This document shows positions 1-11,074 of a stretch of 64,000 nt of DNA, piece after piece (positions within the stretch are counted from its first letter, which is position 1; each line of letters starts with the position of its first letter). The notes under the pieces were generated by a model. The model did not search any database, was not told the DNA's origin, and saw nothing but the letters and a program-made list of their open reading frames with translations. Origin of the DNA: Megaustenia siamemsis. Lineage: Eukaryota; Mollusca; Gastropoda; Stylommatophora; Ariophantidae. A program made the position numbers and the translations under genes. The DNA lies in NCBI GenBank assembly GCA_032433765.1, contig JAVIAB010000025.1, forward strand, positions 34,334,282 to 34,398,281, read 5' to 3'.

Positions 1-118
1 AATGGCTTGGCAGAAGGTCAACAACAGCAATGATAAATAACTGTCGAGATCGAAATTTGTGGAGAGACATGATCACCTACGCCAGCAGGCTCGGTACTTG
101 ATGATGATGATGTCTTCT
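1..118 (+). mobile_element. LINE family B, 3' end fragment
   Basis: The sequence encodes the last residues of a LINE polyprotein (frame reads WLGRRST..., then RDRNLWRDMIT) and ends in a short GAT microsatellite tail. The same terminus recurs at 6100-6186, 13390-13495 and 36020-36145, and on the minus strand at 2570, 37133, 47275 and 50093. The element is cut by the window start. From 119 to 361 I see nothing recognisable. Confidence 0.75.
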
Positions 119-361
119 ATATCAACATTCTTCATCACAGCGGGAACTACAGTTATCTTCATCTTATAAGCCAGTATGACTAGCTAGGATATAAAGGAGG
201 ACTGTTATCAGCTTTGGGTGGCTGGTCCTGCCGGGACGACTGTAGGTCAGCTCGTTGGTGATCCTCTAACCCAAACAGCAACATTGTTAGATTATTCAGA
301 CAAATAAGAAGGTGTTCAAATACAGAATGTTTTTTTTCTAAATAGGAACAACAATACAATT

Positions 362-1083
362 ATCCAAATTGTTGGGCAAATTGTTGATAACAAATATTGT
401 TGATCAAATTCTGAGCAAATTGTTGATAACAAATATTGTTGAACAAAATCAGAGCAAATTGTTGATAACAAATATTGTTGAACAAAATCAGAGCACATTG
501 TTGATAACAAATATTGTTGAACAAACTAAGAGTAAATTGTTGATAACAAATATTGTTGAACAAACTAAGAGCAAATTGTTGATAACAAATATTGTTGAAC
601 AAAATAAGAGCAAATTGTTGATAACAAATATTGTTGAACAAACTAAGAACAAATTGTTGATAACAAATATTGTTGAACAAACTAAGAGTAAATTGTTGAT
701 AACAAATGTTGTTGAACAAACTAAGAACAAATTGTTGATAACAAATATTGTTGAACAAACTAAGAACAAATTGTTGATAACAAATATTGTTGAACAAACT
801 AAGAACAAATTGTTGATAACAAATATTGTTGAACAAACTAAGAGCAAATTGTTGATAACAAATATTGTTGAACAAACTAAGAACAAATTGTTGATAACAA
901 ATATTGTTGAACAAACTAAGAGCAAATTGTTGATAACAAATATTGTTGAACAAACTAAGAACAAATTGTTGATAACAAATATTGTTGAACAAACTAAAAG
1001 CAAATTGTTGATAACAAATATTGTTGAACAAACTGAGAAGAAATTGTTGATAAAATATATATTGTTGAACAAACTCTGTGCAA
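362..1083. repeat. 39-bp minisatellite, about 18 copies
   Basis: Units of 39 bp contain TTGTTGATAACAAATATTGT followed by TGAACAAACTAAGAGCAAA. Copies are highly similar. Since 39 is a multiple of three, open frames run through the array on both strands (a 247-residue frame on + with a KLLITNIVEQT repeat); these are repeat artefacts, not genes. The array lies upstream of exon B1. From 1084 to 1336 I see only AT-rich sequence. Confidence 0.95.
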
Positions 1084-1336
1084 ATATATTTTTTCTTATG
1101 AAAAATAATTGAGGCGATCAAAATATAGATTCCCATAGAAAATAAAGAGATATCCACAAAGAACATTGGAATTAGATATCTGATAATAAAAGATAACTAC
1201 AACTAACAAATACGTTATCATAACAAAGAAGAGAAGAGAAAATAATTACTTCATTTAAATAAAATACAATAAGACAGACAATACCATTTATACATGTGTC
1301 TGATAACAAAAATAAATAACATTTCACATATTTCAG

Positions 1337-1466
1337 AAAGTTATACCAAGCAGACTCTTACGTAGAAAGTATCGCTTTCCTCTTTGATGATCAATCAAGG
1401 TCGAACGGTCCAGACATTGTAGACAATTTTCGTGACAGAGTTACATTCGTGGGATATGAGAATCAG
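1337..1466 (+). CDS. Exon B1: middle segment of an Ig-like domain (module 1)
   Basis: This 130-nt internal exon is predicted between the acceptor CACATATTTCAG and the donor AATCAG|GTTTGA. It enters in phase 2 and leaves in phase 0, giving 43 full codons. The product contains RDRVTFVGYENQ, typical of Ig strands approaching the second cysteine. Joined to exon C1 it reads ...GYENQ-PGLSYFEVIIRNFTV..., a plausible Ig D-E strand continuation. Exon B2 (36518-36641) has the same phases, a similar acceptor (CATATTTCAG) and donor (AAG|GTTTGG), and nearly the same length. The intron just after the donor is also similar to the B2 intron. B1 lacks the tryptophan seen in B2. Family knowledge supports only an Ig superfamily call; cellular role unknown. 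No transcript evidence is available. Confidence 0.68.
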
Positions 1467-1474
1467 GTTTGATC

Positions 1475-2350
1475 AATTGGTTTTTAGACTTTCTGTATTG
1501 AAATGAATGGTTCATAAACGTGTTTTTAGACTTTCTATATTGAAATGAATGGTTCATAAACGTGTTTTTAGACTTTCTATATTGAAATGAATGGTTCATA
1601 AACGTGTTTTTACACTTTCTATATTGAAATGAATGGTTCATAAACGTGTTTTTAGACTTTCTATATTGAAATGAATGGTTCATAAATGTGTTTTTAGACT
1701 TTCTATATTGAAATGAATGGTTCATAAACGTGGTTTACACTTTCTATATTGAAATGAATGGTTCATAAATGTGTTTTTAGACTTTCTATATTGAAATGAA
1801 TGGTTCATAAACGTGTTTTTACACTTTCTATATTGAAATGAATGGTTCATAAATGTGTTTTTAGACTTTCTATATTGAAATGAATAGTTCATAAATGTGT
1901 TTTTACACTTTCTATATTGAAATGAATGGTTTATAAACGTGTTTTAGACTTTCTATATTGAAATGAATGTTTCATAAACGTGTCTTTAGACTTTCTATAT
2001 TGAAATGAATTGTTCATAAACGTGTCTTTAGACTTTCTATATTGAAATGAATGGTTCATAAATGTGTTTTTATACTTTCTAAGTTGAAATTGATGATTTA
2101 TAAACGTGTTTTATAATTTCAAAACTGAAATTGATGGTTCATAAACGTGCTTTTAGACTTTCTATATTGAAATGTATGGTCAATAAATGTGTTTTTGACT
2201 GTAAATTGAAATTGATGGTTCATAAACATGTATTTAGACTTTCTAAATTGAAATTGACGGTCCATAACTGTCTTTTTAAACTTTTTAAATTGAAGTTGAT
2301 GGTTCATAAGGAATGTTTTTATAATTTTAAAATTGAAATTGATGTTTGAT
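1475..2350. repeat. 42-bp minisatellite in the B1-C1 intron, about 21 copies
   Basis: Units contain ACTTTCTATATTGAAATGAA then TGGTTCATAAACGTGTTTTT. Copies become more divergent towards 2350. The array starts within about 10 bp of the B1 splice donor, and its unit resembles the single-copy sequence that follows the B2 donor at 36655-36690. Short open frames here (94 and 72 residues) are repeat artefacts. From 2351 to 2569 I see nothing recognisable. Confidence 0.93.
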
Positions 2351-2569
2351 AAATTGGTCTGTAAACAAGGAACATTTATTTGTGTGTTTAATATCTTTGT
2401 TTTGAGAAAACATAAACATATATTCCGATATGATAAATTGTTACCTCGTCTCCCTTCTGAATTTACTTTGTGTTCATGTCTTTAATATTGTCAACATCTT
2501 CTTTTCTTTAACATTGTTTTGTTATTCTGCTTGAATTGTTTTGTTTTTCCAGAGCGATTAGTATCATTA

Positions 2570-3085
2570 TCATCATCATGTACCAGGGATGCTGGCTTAG
2601 GTGATCATGTCTCTCCACAACTCTCGATTTCGACAGTCATTTATCATTTCTGTTGTTGACCTTCTGCCAAGCCATTCTCTTAAGCTGTCTGACATCTTTT
2701 CTCTTTGTTTCCCTCTATCTCTTCGTCCCTCAATTTTCCCAGTTGTTACAATATTTTCCAGTTGTTCTCTTCTCACTACAAGGCCAAAATATGATGATTA
2801 TTTCTTCCTAATATTGGAAATTAGCTCCATTTTTGCTTTGGCCTGTTTCAGAACGTTTTCATTATTCTTCTTAGCTGCCCATGGTATTCTCAACATTCTT
2901 CTGCAAAACAACATTTGTACAGACTCCAGAGAGATTCTTGTCTCCTGTCCTATTGTTCATGATTCGCATCCATATGTTAAGACTGGCTCTACATAACATT
3001 TAAGAACTCTTTTCCTTGTCTCTATTCGTCAAAAATGGATTACATAGTATCTTCCTCATTTGTTTAGAAAGCTACTTTTATTAGA
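2570..3085 (-). mobile_element. LINE family B, antisense 3' portion
   Basis: Read on the minus strand this matches the family B 3' region, with degenerate counterparts of the GHVMRRE, GRRSTTEM and RDRKLWRDMIT segments, and the CATCATCATC tail complement at 2570. It is 5'-truncated near 3085 and frame-broken. It lies in the B1-C1 intron. Confidence 0.75.
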
Positions 3086-3212
3086 AGAGTATAGCTACTT
3101 AGAATATCATTACCAGGTGAAGGTGAGTTGCCATCTTGAATTTATTTAGAGAATATTTCCACATCTCTACATTTTTCTTGGTCGTTCTTTTTTCCTTTGT
3201 AACCTGTCTTCA

Positions 3213-4645
3213 TGTTGTATGATGATCATGCTTTATGTTGTATAATGATTATGCTTTATGTTGTATAATGATCATGCTTTATGTTGTATGATGATCATGC
3301 TTTATATTGTATGATGATCATGCTTCATGTTGTATAATGATCATGCTTCATGTTGTATTATGATCATGCTTCATGTTGTATGATGATCATGCTTCATGTT
3401 GTATGATGATCATGCTTCATGTTGTATAATGATCATGCTTTATGTTGTATGATGATCATGCTTCATGTTGTATGATGATCATGCTTCATGTTGTATGATG
3501 ATCATGGTTCATGTTGTATAATGATCATGCTTCATGTTGTATGATGATGCTTCATGTTGTATGATCATGCTTCATGTTGTATTATGATCATGCTTTATGT
3601 TGTATGATCATGCTTCATGTTGTATGATCATACTTCATGTTGTATTATGATCATGCTTCATGTTGTATGATGATCATGCTTCATGTTATATGATGATCAC
3701 GCTTTATGTTGTATAATGATCATGCTTCATGTTGTATGATGATCATGCTTTATGTTGTATGATGATCATGCTTCATGTTGTATGATGATCATGCTTCATG
3801 TTGTATGATGATCATGCTTCATGTTGTATGATGATCATGCTTTATGTTGTATGATCATGCTTCATGTTGTATGATGATCATGCTTCATGTTGTATGATGA
3901 TCATGCTTTATGTTGTATTATGATCATGCTTTATGTTGTATTATGATCATGCTTCATGTTGTATTATGATCATGCTTCATGTTGTATTATGATCATGCTT
4001 TATGTTGTATGATGATCATGCTTCATGTTGTATTATGATCATGCTTTATGTTGTATTATGATCATGCTTCATGTTGTATGATGATCATGCTTCATGTTGT
4101 ATGATGATAATGATTCATGTTGTATGATGGTCATGCTTTATGTTGTATGATCATGCTTCATGTTGTATGATGATCATGCTTCATGTTGTATGATCATGCT
4201 TCATGTTGTATGATGATCATGCTTCATGTTGTATGATCATGCTTCATGTTGTATGATGATCATGCTTTATGTTGTATGATGATCATGTTTTATGTTGTAT
4301 GATGATCATGTTTTATGTTGTATAATGATCATGTTTTATGTTGTATCATGATTTATGTTGTATGATGATCATGTTTTATGTTATATGATGATCATATTTT
4401 ATGTTGTATAATGATCATGTTTTATGTTGTATCATGATTTATGTTGTATGATGATCATGTTTTATGTTATATGATGATCATTCTTTTGTTGTATAATGAT
4501 CATGTTTTATGTTGTATAATGATCATGTTTTATATTGTATCATGATTTATGTTGTATGATGGTCATGTTTTATGTTATATGATGATCATGCTTTTGTTGT
4601 ATAATGATCATGTTTATATTGTATAATGCTTATGCTTAATGTTGT
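3213..4645. repeat. 23-bp minisatellite (with 20-bp variants), about 62 copies
   Basis: The unit is GATCATGCTTCATGTTGTAT plus GAT. Many units lack a GAT or ATG triplet, giving 20-bp versions. The core ATGATCAT is self-complementary, so the array can form local hairpins. The 3' third (from about 4265) shifts to TTTTATGTTGTAT variants, a block-wise divergence. No coding content. Confidence 0.95.
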
Positions 4646-4693
4646 ATGTCTTCGTGTTGAGACAGATATTTCAATAATTGAACTATTTTATAA

Positions 4694-5560
4694 TTGATCT
4701 ACTGGAATAATATTCTTCTTCTTTCCTTCCTCATCTGTCTTTCGGTGAGGAGGGGAGATATAATTTGCGGTCTTTTGCTCTTCTGTTCGCCTCTGTTGCT
4801 GTTATGTTTCCTAGTGCTTCTAATATTCCATCGATCCATCTATTTCGTGGTCGAGCCATGGGTCTGGTGTTTTCACAACGTTGGCTGAAGACTCGTTGTG
4901 TTGTGTTTTGATCTTTCTGTCTTGTCATGTGGCCAAATAATTTTATCTGTTGTTACCTTATATATTCTATGGGGGAGGGGCGGGGGGGGGGGGGGGGTTT
5001 GGCTATTCCTAGCTTTTTTCTCAGTTCTTAATTTCTCATCTTATTTCTCAGACTGTTTCCTGTCATTCGTCTAACACATTTCATCTCAGTAGAGGTTATT
5101 TACTTATTGTTCTTGCATCTAGGGTCCAGGTCTGACATTGGTAGCACAACGTTGGGATGAAGATTGTATTGTACAGTGCTCGTTTTGCCCCCAGAGTTAT
5201 TTTCTTGTTGGACACTAGTAGTGATAAATTTCCAATGATTTGACAAGCTTTGTTGATTCTTGCGTCTGTCTCTTCTGTTTGTGAATTGTCGTAGGTCACT
5301 AAACTTCCTAGGTATTCGAATTCCTCTACTTGTTTTAGTTGCCTGCCTTCTATAGTTATGTTGATGTTCTGTTTATTTTTGGCGACATTCATGACTTCTG
5401 TTTTGTTGATGTTGATTTTCATGTTGTATTTTGTGCCTGAGATGTTGAGTTTGTTTAAGTGTTCTTGTATGTCTTCTATTGTTTCATGTATTAGTGCCTG
5501 ATGGTCAGCAAATGAAAGCTCGTTGATCTCCTCTGTCTTTGATGGGTTGGCTAGCTTGCC
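4694..5560 (-). mobile_element. LINE family E, antisense 3' half (reverse transcriptase C-terminus)
   Basis: Read on the minus strand from 5560 it encodes the RT palm/thumb region (INKTEVMNVAKN, then EEFEYLGSLVTYDN) and a C-terminal segment with MARPRNRWIDGILEALGNIT. These are standard C-terminal motifs of endonuclease-type LINE polyproteins. The frame is broken between about 4930 and 5096, where a G-rich tract (about 4975-4998) sits. A related + strand copy lies at 46600-47120. Confidence 0.75.
4975..4998 (+). repeat. Poly-G tract
   Basis: A run of G broken once by C (GGGGAGGGGC, then about 17 G). It could form a G-quadruplex and is a typical site for assembly or length errors. It interrupts the LINE E remnant. 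Confidence 0.9.
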
Positions 5561-5599
5561 ATATATAGACCATGTATGTAATAAACAGTAGGGAGGAAT

Positions 5600-6186
5600 A
5601 ATATTAAAACAGGTAAATGAATTTAAACATCTGAGAACAATGTTAACCTGAGATAGTAGATGTATACCAGAGATGAGATGCAGAATGGCTCAGGCAAAAG
5701 CAGCTTTAAAAAAAATGCGGAAGATACTATGCAATCCATTTTTTGACAATGGAAACAGGAAGGAAAAATAATTCGTAAATATTATATATAGCAAGTCTTA
5801 ACATATAGATGTGAATCATGGACAATGAGACAATACACATGAAAATCATTGAAGGCTGTAGAAATGTGGTTTTACAGAAGTATGTTGAGCATACAATTGA
5901 CTGCTAAGAAGAGTAATGAAAACGTTCTGAAAGAGGCCAAAACAAAAAGAGAGATAATTTCCAATATTAGAAAGAAACAATCATCATTTTTTTTTGGCCA
6001 TGTAATCAGAAGAAAACAGCTGGGATATATTATGACAACTGGGAACTTTGAGGAAAGAAGAAATAGAGGAAAACAAAGAGGGAAGATACCAGACATCTTA
6101 AAAGAATGGCTTGGCAGAAGGTCAACAATAGAAATAATACACAACTGTCGAGATCCAAGTTTTGGAGGGACATAATCACCTACGCC
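5600..6186 (+). mobile_element. LINE family B, 3' half, interrupted by LINE A
   Basis: The sequence encodes degenerate family B C-terminal motifs: a KQVNEF segment near 5610, RCRMAQAKAA near 5680, then NVLKEAKTKREIISNIRKKQ and a frame-broken GHVIRRKQ. It stops inside the terminal motif at 6186, where a 5'-truncated LINE A begins. The missing family B tail resumes at 8015 after the insertion. The segment AATCACCTACGCC (6174-6186) is the left target-site duplication. Confidence 0.8.
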
Positions 6187-8014
6187 CAAGACACAGGAAG
6201 CTTACACAGAGGTGAACAAAGAAGTGAGAAGATGCATTTAAAGGATAAGAGGAAATATATAGATGAACTAGCTAAACAGGCAGAAGAAGCAGCAAATAAA
6301 GGGAATATGAAAGAACTGTACAACAGCACAAAGAAATTAAGTGGAAAATACAAACAGATCAATGCCTTTATTAAAGATAAGAAAGGAAATCTGCTTAGTA
6401 ATATAAGGGAACAAATGGAGAAATGGAAAGTGCACTTTGAAGAACTTTTGAACAGACCCGGCTCAAATAATCCTCCAGATATACTACCAGCAGCAGAAGA
6501 GTTACACGTTAACTGTGCAAAACCAAGCATAGAAGAAATAATGAAAGCCATCAAACTATTAAAAATGGTAAAGCCACAGGACCAGATGAAATTCCTTCGG
6601 AAGCCATCAAAGCAGATATTAACACCTCTACCAAGATGTTACATAATCTATTAGATAAAATTTGGGAGAGGGAAGAAGTACCTAAAGACTGGAAAGAAGG
6701 TTAAATGATCAAACAACCAAAGAAAGGAAGTTTGCAGGAGTGCACAAATTATAGGGGAATTATGCTATTATCAGTGCCAGGAAAAATATTAAGCATAATC
6801 ATTCTGGAGAGGCCATAGAGAAACATTTGAGAGATGAACAAGCAGGTTTTAAGAATGAACAGATCATGTGCTGATTAAATAACTACTCTACGTATAATAG
6901 TTGAACAAAGTTTAGAACTAAAATCCCCACTTTATATTGGATTCATAGATTACGAAAAGGCATTTGATAATTTAGACAGAAGAATGCTTTGGAAGTTGCT
7001 GAGTCATTACGGAATCCCTATAAAGTTTATTAACCTGATAAAAACAATGTATGAAGGAACGAAATCTAGTGTGGTGCATGAAGGACAGCTTACAGAAGCA
7101 TTTGAAATAAGAACAGGAGTAAGGCAGGGATGCCTTCTGTCTCCATTTCTCTTTCTACTGGCCATAGATTGGATTATGAAAATAACTCAAAACAACAGAA
7201 ATGGGATCCAGTGGTCACTGACCAAACAACTTGATGATTTAGACTTTGCTGATGACATAGCTCTCCTATCACACAGCTATCAGCAGATGCAGGATAAAAT
7301 GAGCATACTTGATGAGAGATCACAACAGCTAGGACTGAAGATTAATAGAGATAAGACCAACATTATGAGAATTAATACAGTTGGCAATAACCAAATAAAA
7401 CTAGGAGAAATACCTCTACTAGACGTACAATCTTACATATATCTGGGCAGTAATATAGATAAAGAGGGAGGAACAGAAAATGATAAAAAAATAAGGATAT
7501 CAAAAGCAAGAGGAGCTTTCATTGCACTGGGAAACATATGGAAATCCAAAGAAATTAGGTTAAATACAAAAATAAAAATTTTCAGCTCAAATGTTAAGTC
7601 GGTCCTATTATATGGCTGTGAAACATGGAGAACAACAAAATTGACAATCACGAAGATACAGACTTTCATTAATGGATGAAAGGACGGAAATGGCAGGACA
7701 AAATCACTAACATAGAATTATGGAAATGTGCCAGTCAAATACCAGGGGATAAAGAGATACAACGAAGACGATGGCGCTGGATAGGACTCACACTACGGAA
7801 GCCAACTGAGAGTATTACACAACAGACCCTTTTTTGGAATCCCCAGGGGAAAAGACAAAGAGGAAGACTAAGGAATTCTTGGAGAAGACAGATAGAAGCA
7901 GAGATGAAGATTATGGGGAAGACATGAATGATCTTAAAAGAATGGCAACAAACAGAACGACTTGGAAAGTGTTTGTCGAAGACCTATGCTCCACAGGGAG
8001 CTGAAAGGTAGAAG
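6187..8014 (+). pseudogene. LINE family A, 5'-truncated copy with broken reverse transcriptase
   Basis: This copy aligns by eye with 33865-35719. It starts inside the linker between endonuclease and reverse transcriptase and keeps the RT palm: YIGFIDYEKAFD (motif A), GVRQGCLLSPF (motif B), LDDLDFADDIALL (motif C) and GLKINRDKTNIM (motif D). The C-terminus ends near a GGGAGCTGAAAGGTAGAAG terminus. Against the 33-kb copy it has a one-base loss near 6565, an in-frame stop near 6703, a roughly 10-bp loss near 6815, a stop near 6875, and a deletion near 7676. Longest surviving frames are 6106-6654 and 6984-7679. Flanks AATCACCTACGCC and AATCACCAACGCC form a 13-bp target-site duplication with one mismatch. 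Elements like this copy themselves by target-primed reverse transcription; this one cannot. Confidence 0.85.
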
Positions 8015-8057
8015 AATCACCAACGCCAACAGACATGGTACTTGGTGACGATGTTTA
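8015..8057 (+). mobile_element. Right target-site duplication and remaining tail of LINE B
   Basis: AATCACCAACGCC at 8015-8027 repeats the left flank at 6174-6186 with one mismatch. It is followed by a diverged family B terminus (GGTACTTGGTGACGATG), so the host LINE B continues here. Confidence 0.7.
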
Positions 8058-8460
8058 ATCTAATCTTTACTGCGATTTCCATCGAATATTGCACAGACTT
8101 TATTATACCGGCTTGCTGCCCGAGATACTGAGTTTAGTGCTCTGTGCCTACCGGGCGCTGTGATTTTCATCCGGATCGTGTTTCGAAATTCTGATGTCTT
8201 ACTATGGATGATTATATTATGATCATACGACGACGGACAGTTCGGCAACGTTCACTTTCAGTTCGGCTGAGCCTTATGTCTCTTGGCGTGTGCTGTGCCT
8301 GCTATGTGGATTGCAGCTACATTTCTTTATTTGGATCCTTTGATGAGATGTTAATCCGGATGATTCCACTGGCACAAGCGGTTGAGCAATTATGAATTTT
8401 AATTCCTTTGCAGTGATACCGGGGCCTCCCACTAACTACACCATACTACAACTACAGACT
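8058..8460 (+). repeat. Interspersed repeat family H, copy 1
   Basis: About 400 bp are shared with 11075-11490 (+) and 48440-48890 (-). Common landmarks are GCGGTTGAGCAATTATG and GTGATACCGGGGCCT near the 3' end. No convincing long frame is conserved among copies, so it is probably non-autonomous; class unknown. Confidence 0.7.
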
Positions 8461-8659
8461 TTATTATGTTTAGACCACCCCTTCTCGCTTTGTTTGTAGC
8501 ATCTTTTATACCAATCATTTCATGTGATAGAATTTAACACTTTTTTGTGCCCTTGTTTGGCCTTGACAGCGAGACCAATGTTCTTTAACATAAAAATAGT
8601 GCGATGTTTGCATTAGCCACCACTTAATTATCTTCGAGAAACACAAATCCACGTCACTT

Positions 8660-8822
8660 CTACGGATGATAGAAATGGGAGTTAAGATGGGCACAGCCAG
8701 AAATGAGAAACTTGGTGGCCGTGTAAGAAGACTAATCAACCAACACAGAACTGGAGTCGTCAGTCGCTGGACACTGAGGGAATTGCTGAAGAGGGGATCT
8801 AAGCACCTATGGGCATGTTCGG
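8660..8822 (+). mobile_element. Family G element, 3' end
   Basis: This stretch resembles 46385-46570 (+): an open segment with CTARN/GTARN, GRV and an element terminus reading GGATCTGAGCACCTATG, then AATAACTCAATAACTC repeats. The class is not recognised; it may be the 3' end of a LINE or of a retrotransposon ORF. Its last 80 bp have been tandemly amplified downstream. Confidence 0.6.
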
Positions 8823-9650
8823 AGTGCAATGATGATGACCCGCAAATAACTCAATAACTCAATAACTGAGGAGGAGATCTGAGCACCTATGGACATGTTC
8901 GAAGTGCAATGATGATGACCCGCAAATAACTCAATAACTCAATAACTGAGGAGGAGATCTGAGCACCTATGGACATGTTCGAAGTGCAATGATGATGACC
9001 CGCAAATAACTCAATAACTCAATAACTGAGGAGGAGATCTGAGCACCTATGGACATGTTCGAAGTGCAATGATGATGACCCGCAAATAACTCAATAACTC
9101 AATAACTGAGGAGGAGATCTGAGCACCTATGGACATGTTCGAAGTGCAATGATGATGACCCGCAAATAACTCAAATAACTGAGGAGGAGATCTGAGCACC
9201 TATGGACATGAAGTGCAATGATGATGACCCGCAAATAACTCAATAACTCAATAACTGAGCTGACCTATGGACATGTTCGAAGTGCAATGATGATGACCCG
9301 CAAATAACTCAATAACTCAATAACTGAGGAGGAGATCTGAGCACCTATGGGCATGTTCGGAGTGCAATGATGATGACCCGCAAATAACTCAATAACTCAA
9401 TAACTGAGGAGGAGATCTGAGCACCTATGGGCATGTTCGGAGTGCAATTTTGATGACCCGCAAATAACTCAATAACTCAATAACTGAGGAGGAGATCTGA
9501 GCACCTATGGGCATGTTCGGAGTGCAATGATGATGACCCGCAAATAACTCAATAACTCAATAACTGAGGAGGAGATCTGAGCACCTATGGACATGTTCGA
9601 AGTGCAATGTTGATGACCCGCAAATAACTCAATAACTCAATAACTCAATA
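8790..9650 (+). repeat. 80-bp tandem array derived from the family G 3' end, about 10-11 copies
   Basis: Each unit contains GAGGAGGAGATCTGAGCACC, TATGGACATGTTCGAAGTGC, AATGATGATGACCCGCAAAT and AACTCAATAACTCAATAACT. Copies are nearly identical apart from two shortened units near 9170-9270. A single diverged copy of the same sequence ends the family G element at 46510-46600. Confidence 0.95.
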
Positions 9651-9664
9651 ATTATTTGCCACTT

Positions 9665-10075
9665 CCTCATGGATAACAACAAAATTGACAATCATGAAGA
9701 TACAGACTCTTATTAATGTATGCTTACGCAGAATAAAAGGATGGGACTGGTAGGACAAAATCACTAACATAGAATTATGGAAATGTACCAGTCAAATACA
9801 AGTGAATACAACGAAGACGATGGCGCAGGACCTATAGGACACACACTACGGAAGCCAACTGAGAGTATTAGAACAACAGGTCCTTTTTTGGAATCCCCAG
9901 GGGAGGAGATAAAGAGGAAGACCAAGGAGTTCTTGGAGAAGACAGATAGAAGCAGAGATGAAGATGATGGGGAAGACATGGAATGATCTTAAAAGAATGG
10001 CAAAAATCAGAACGACTTGGAAAGTGTTTGTTGAAGACCTATGCTCCACAGGGAGCTAAAAAAGTTAGAAGAAGA
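9665..10075 (+). mobile_element. LINE family A, 3' fragment
   Basis: It matches the last ~400 bp of the 33051-35719 element, from the segment encoding TTKLTI(M)KIQT to the GGGAGCTAAAA...AGAAGAAG terminus. It carries indels and only short frames (69 residues) remain. It follows the 80-bp array directly. Confidence 0.8.
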
Positions 10076-10149
10076 AGACTCCCACATACAATCGTTAAAT
10101 AGATGTGGACACATGAGTGTTCAGGAGCAACTTTTGATGGACATTTAAA

Positions 10150-10420
10150 CTGGTAAGGAGCATGAACTGGATGGTGCGCGTTCGATCTACGCTGGTTCCC
10201 AACAGATTTTTGTTGAGCAGGACTGGGGCGACTGAAAAAGTGAATTAGAAGTGTGCCCTGGTCTCAGCAGCGAGGCCCTGCTTGAAAAGTCAATTACTCA
10301 TCGACGGAAAAAATATGAGTACCTCCGAAGACGGAGTTATCTGCCTGTGCACAAGTCTGCCAGGGAAAAATGGATTAACACGCCTAGTCTCTAGGGACTT
10401 CGTCAGGGTTAAAAAAAAAA
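10150..10420 (+). mobile_element. tRNA-derived SINE, copy on + strand
   Basis: The region 10235-10420 is the reverse complement counterpart of 12100-12290, sharing AGTCAATTACTCATC, TATGAGTACCTCCGAAG and GCCAGGGAAAAAT. A B-box-like GCGCGTTCGATCTACGC lies near 10176. The open frame at 10282-10533 is made of this SINE and is not a gene. Confidence 0.65.
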
Positions 10421-10559
10421 AATCTGGCGAACGAAAAACAAAAGAGGTGCGTATAATCCCGAGCTGTAGAAACTATCAACTTTCTTACTTTATGGGAAGC
10501 ACTGATAACCTAAGAGTTTGTCCGAAGTGCTGAGAAGTCTATTCTAGTAATGTGTTAAT

Positions 10560-10870
10560 GATAATACAGGTTGTTTATAAAGTCGCCGTGCAGTGAAAAT
10601 AATTTAGAAATTGCTGGAATTTGTAACGTAAATTTGTATTAGTTATCTAGACACTACTGCTCTTGGCTGGTTTGTATTGGGTAAAGTGGCTGTTTACACG
10701 ATGACGTTTTGTCTACAGCATGTGTTCAAAATGTCCACCATATGGCTCAAGACATTTGTTGACTGGTTTCTTCATATTTACGAAAATATTCTGGATAATG
10801 ATTTTTGTTGAATCTGGGAGATAGCCTCTGCCTTCAGGTCATTAACTGTTTGCGGGCAAAGGGCGCAGCC
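10560..10870 (-). pseudogene. Degenerate mariner/IS630-type transposase C-terminus
   Basis: Read on the minus strand from about 10857, two frames joined by one shift give TVNDLKAEAISQIQQ, then KKPVNKCLEPYGGHFEHML. The pattern N/K-x-C-x-x-x-G-x-H-F-E-H resembles the C-terminal end of Tc1/mariner-like transposases. The rest continues to a terminal-looking CAGGTTGTTTATAAAGTCGC near 10567, resembling an inverted-repeat end. The N-terminal half and catalytic triad are absent. Identity is inferred from this short tail only. Confidence 0.45.
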
Positions 10871-11074
10871 ATTGTTGAGTGTGCTACGCCATCATAATGG
10901 CTTATCGTATATCACTAGACAGGTCATACGCTAATCTTACGGTCTGTTGTTTGATGTGCGACGGGGATAATCTGACGACTGTGTTTTATATGTTCGGTAT
11001 TGGAGTCAAAAACGATGTCCTAACATCATCAAGCGCTATACATTTTAAAAAAAATATGACGATCATCATTTTCA

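Noticed and set aside
4975..4998. Poly-G tract as a regulatory quadruplex
   Set aside because: It lies inside a dead LINE fragment and such runs are common assembly length artefacts; no supporting context.
10282..10533. 83-residue frame as a small gene
   Set aside because: Most of it is the tRNA-derived SINE found inverted at 12100-12290.
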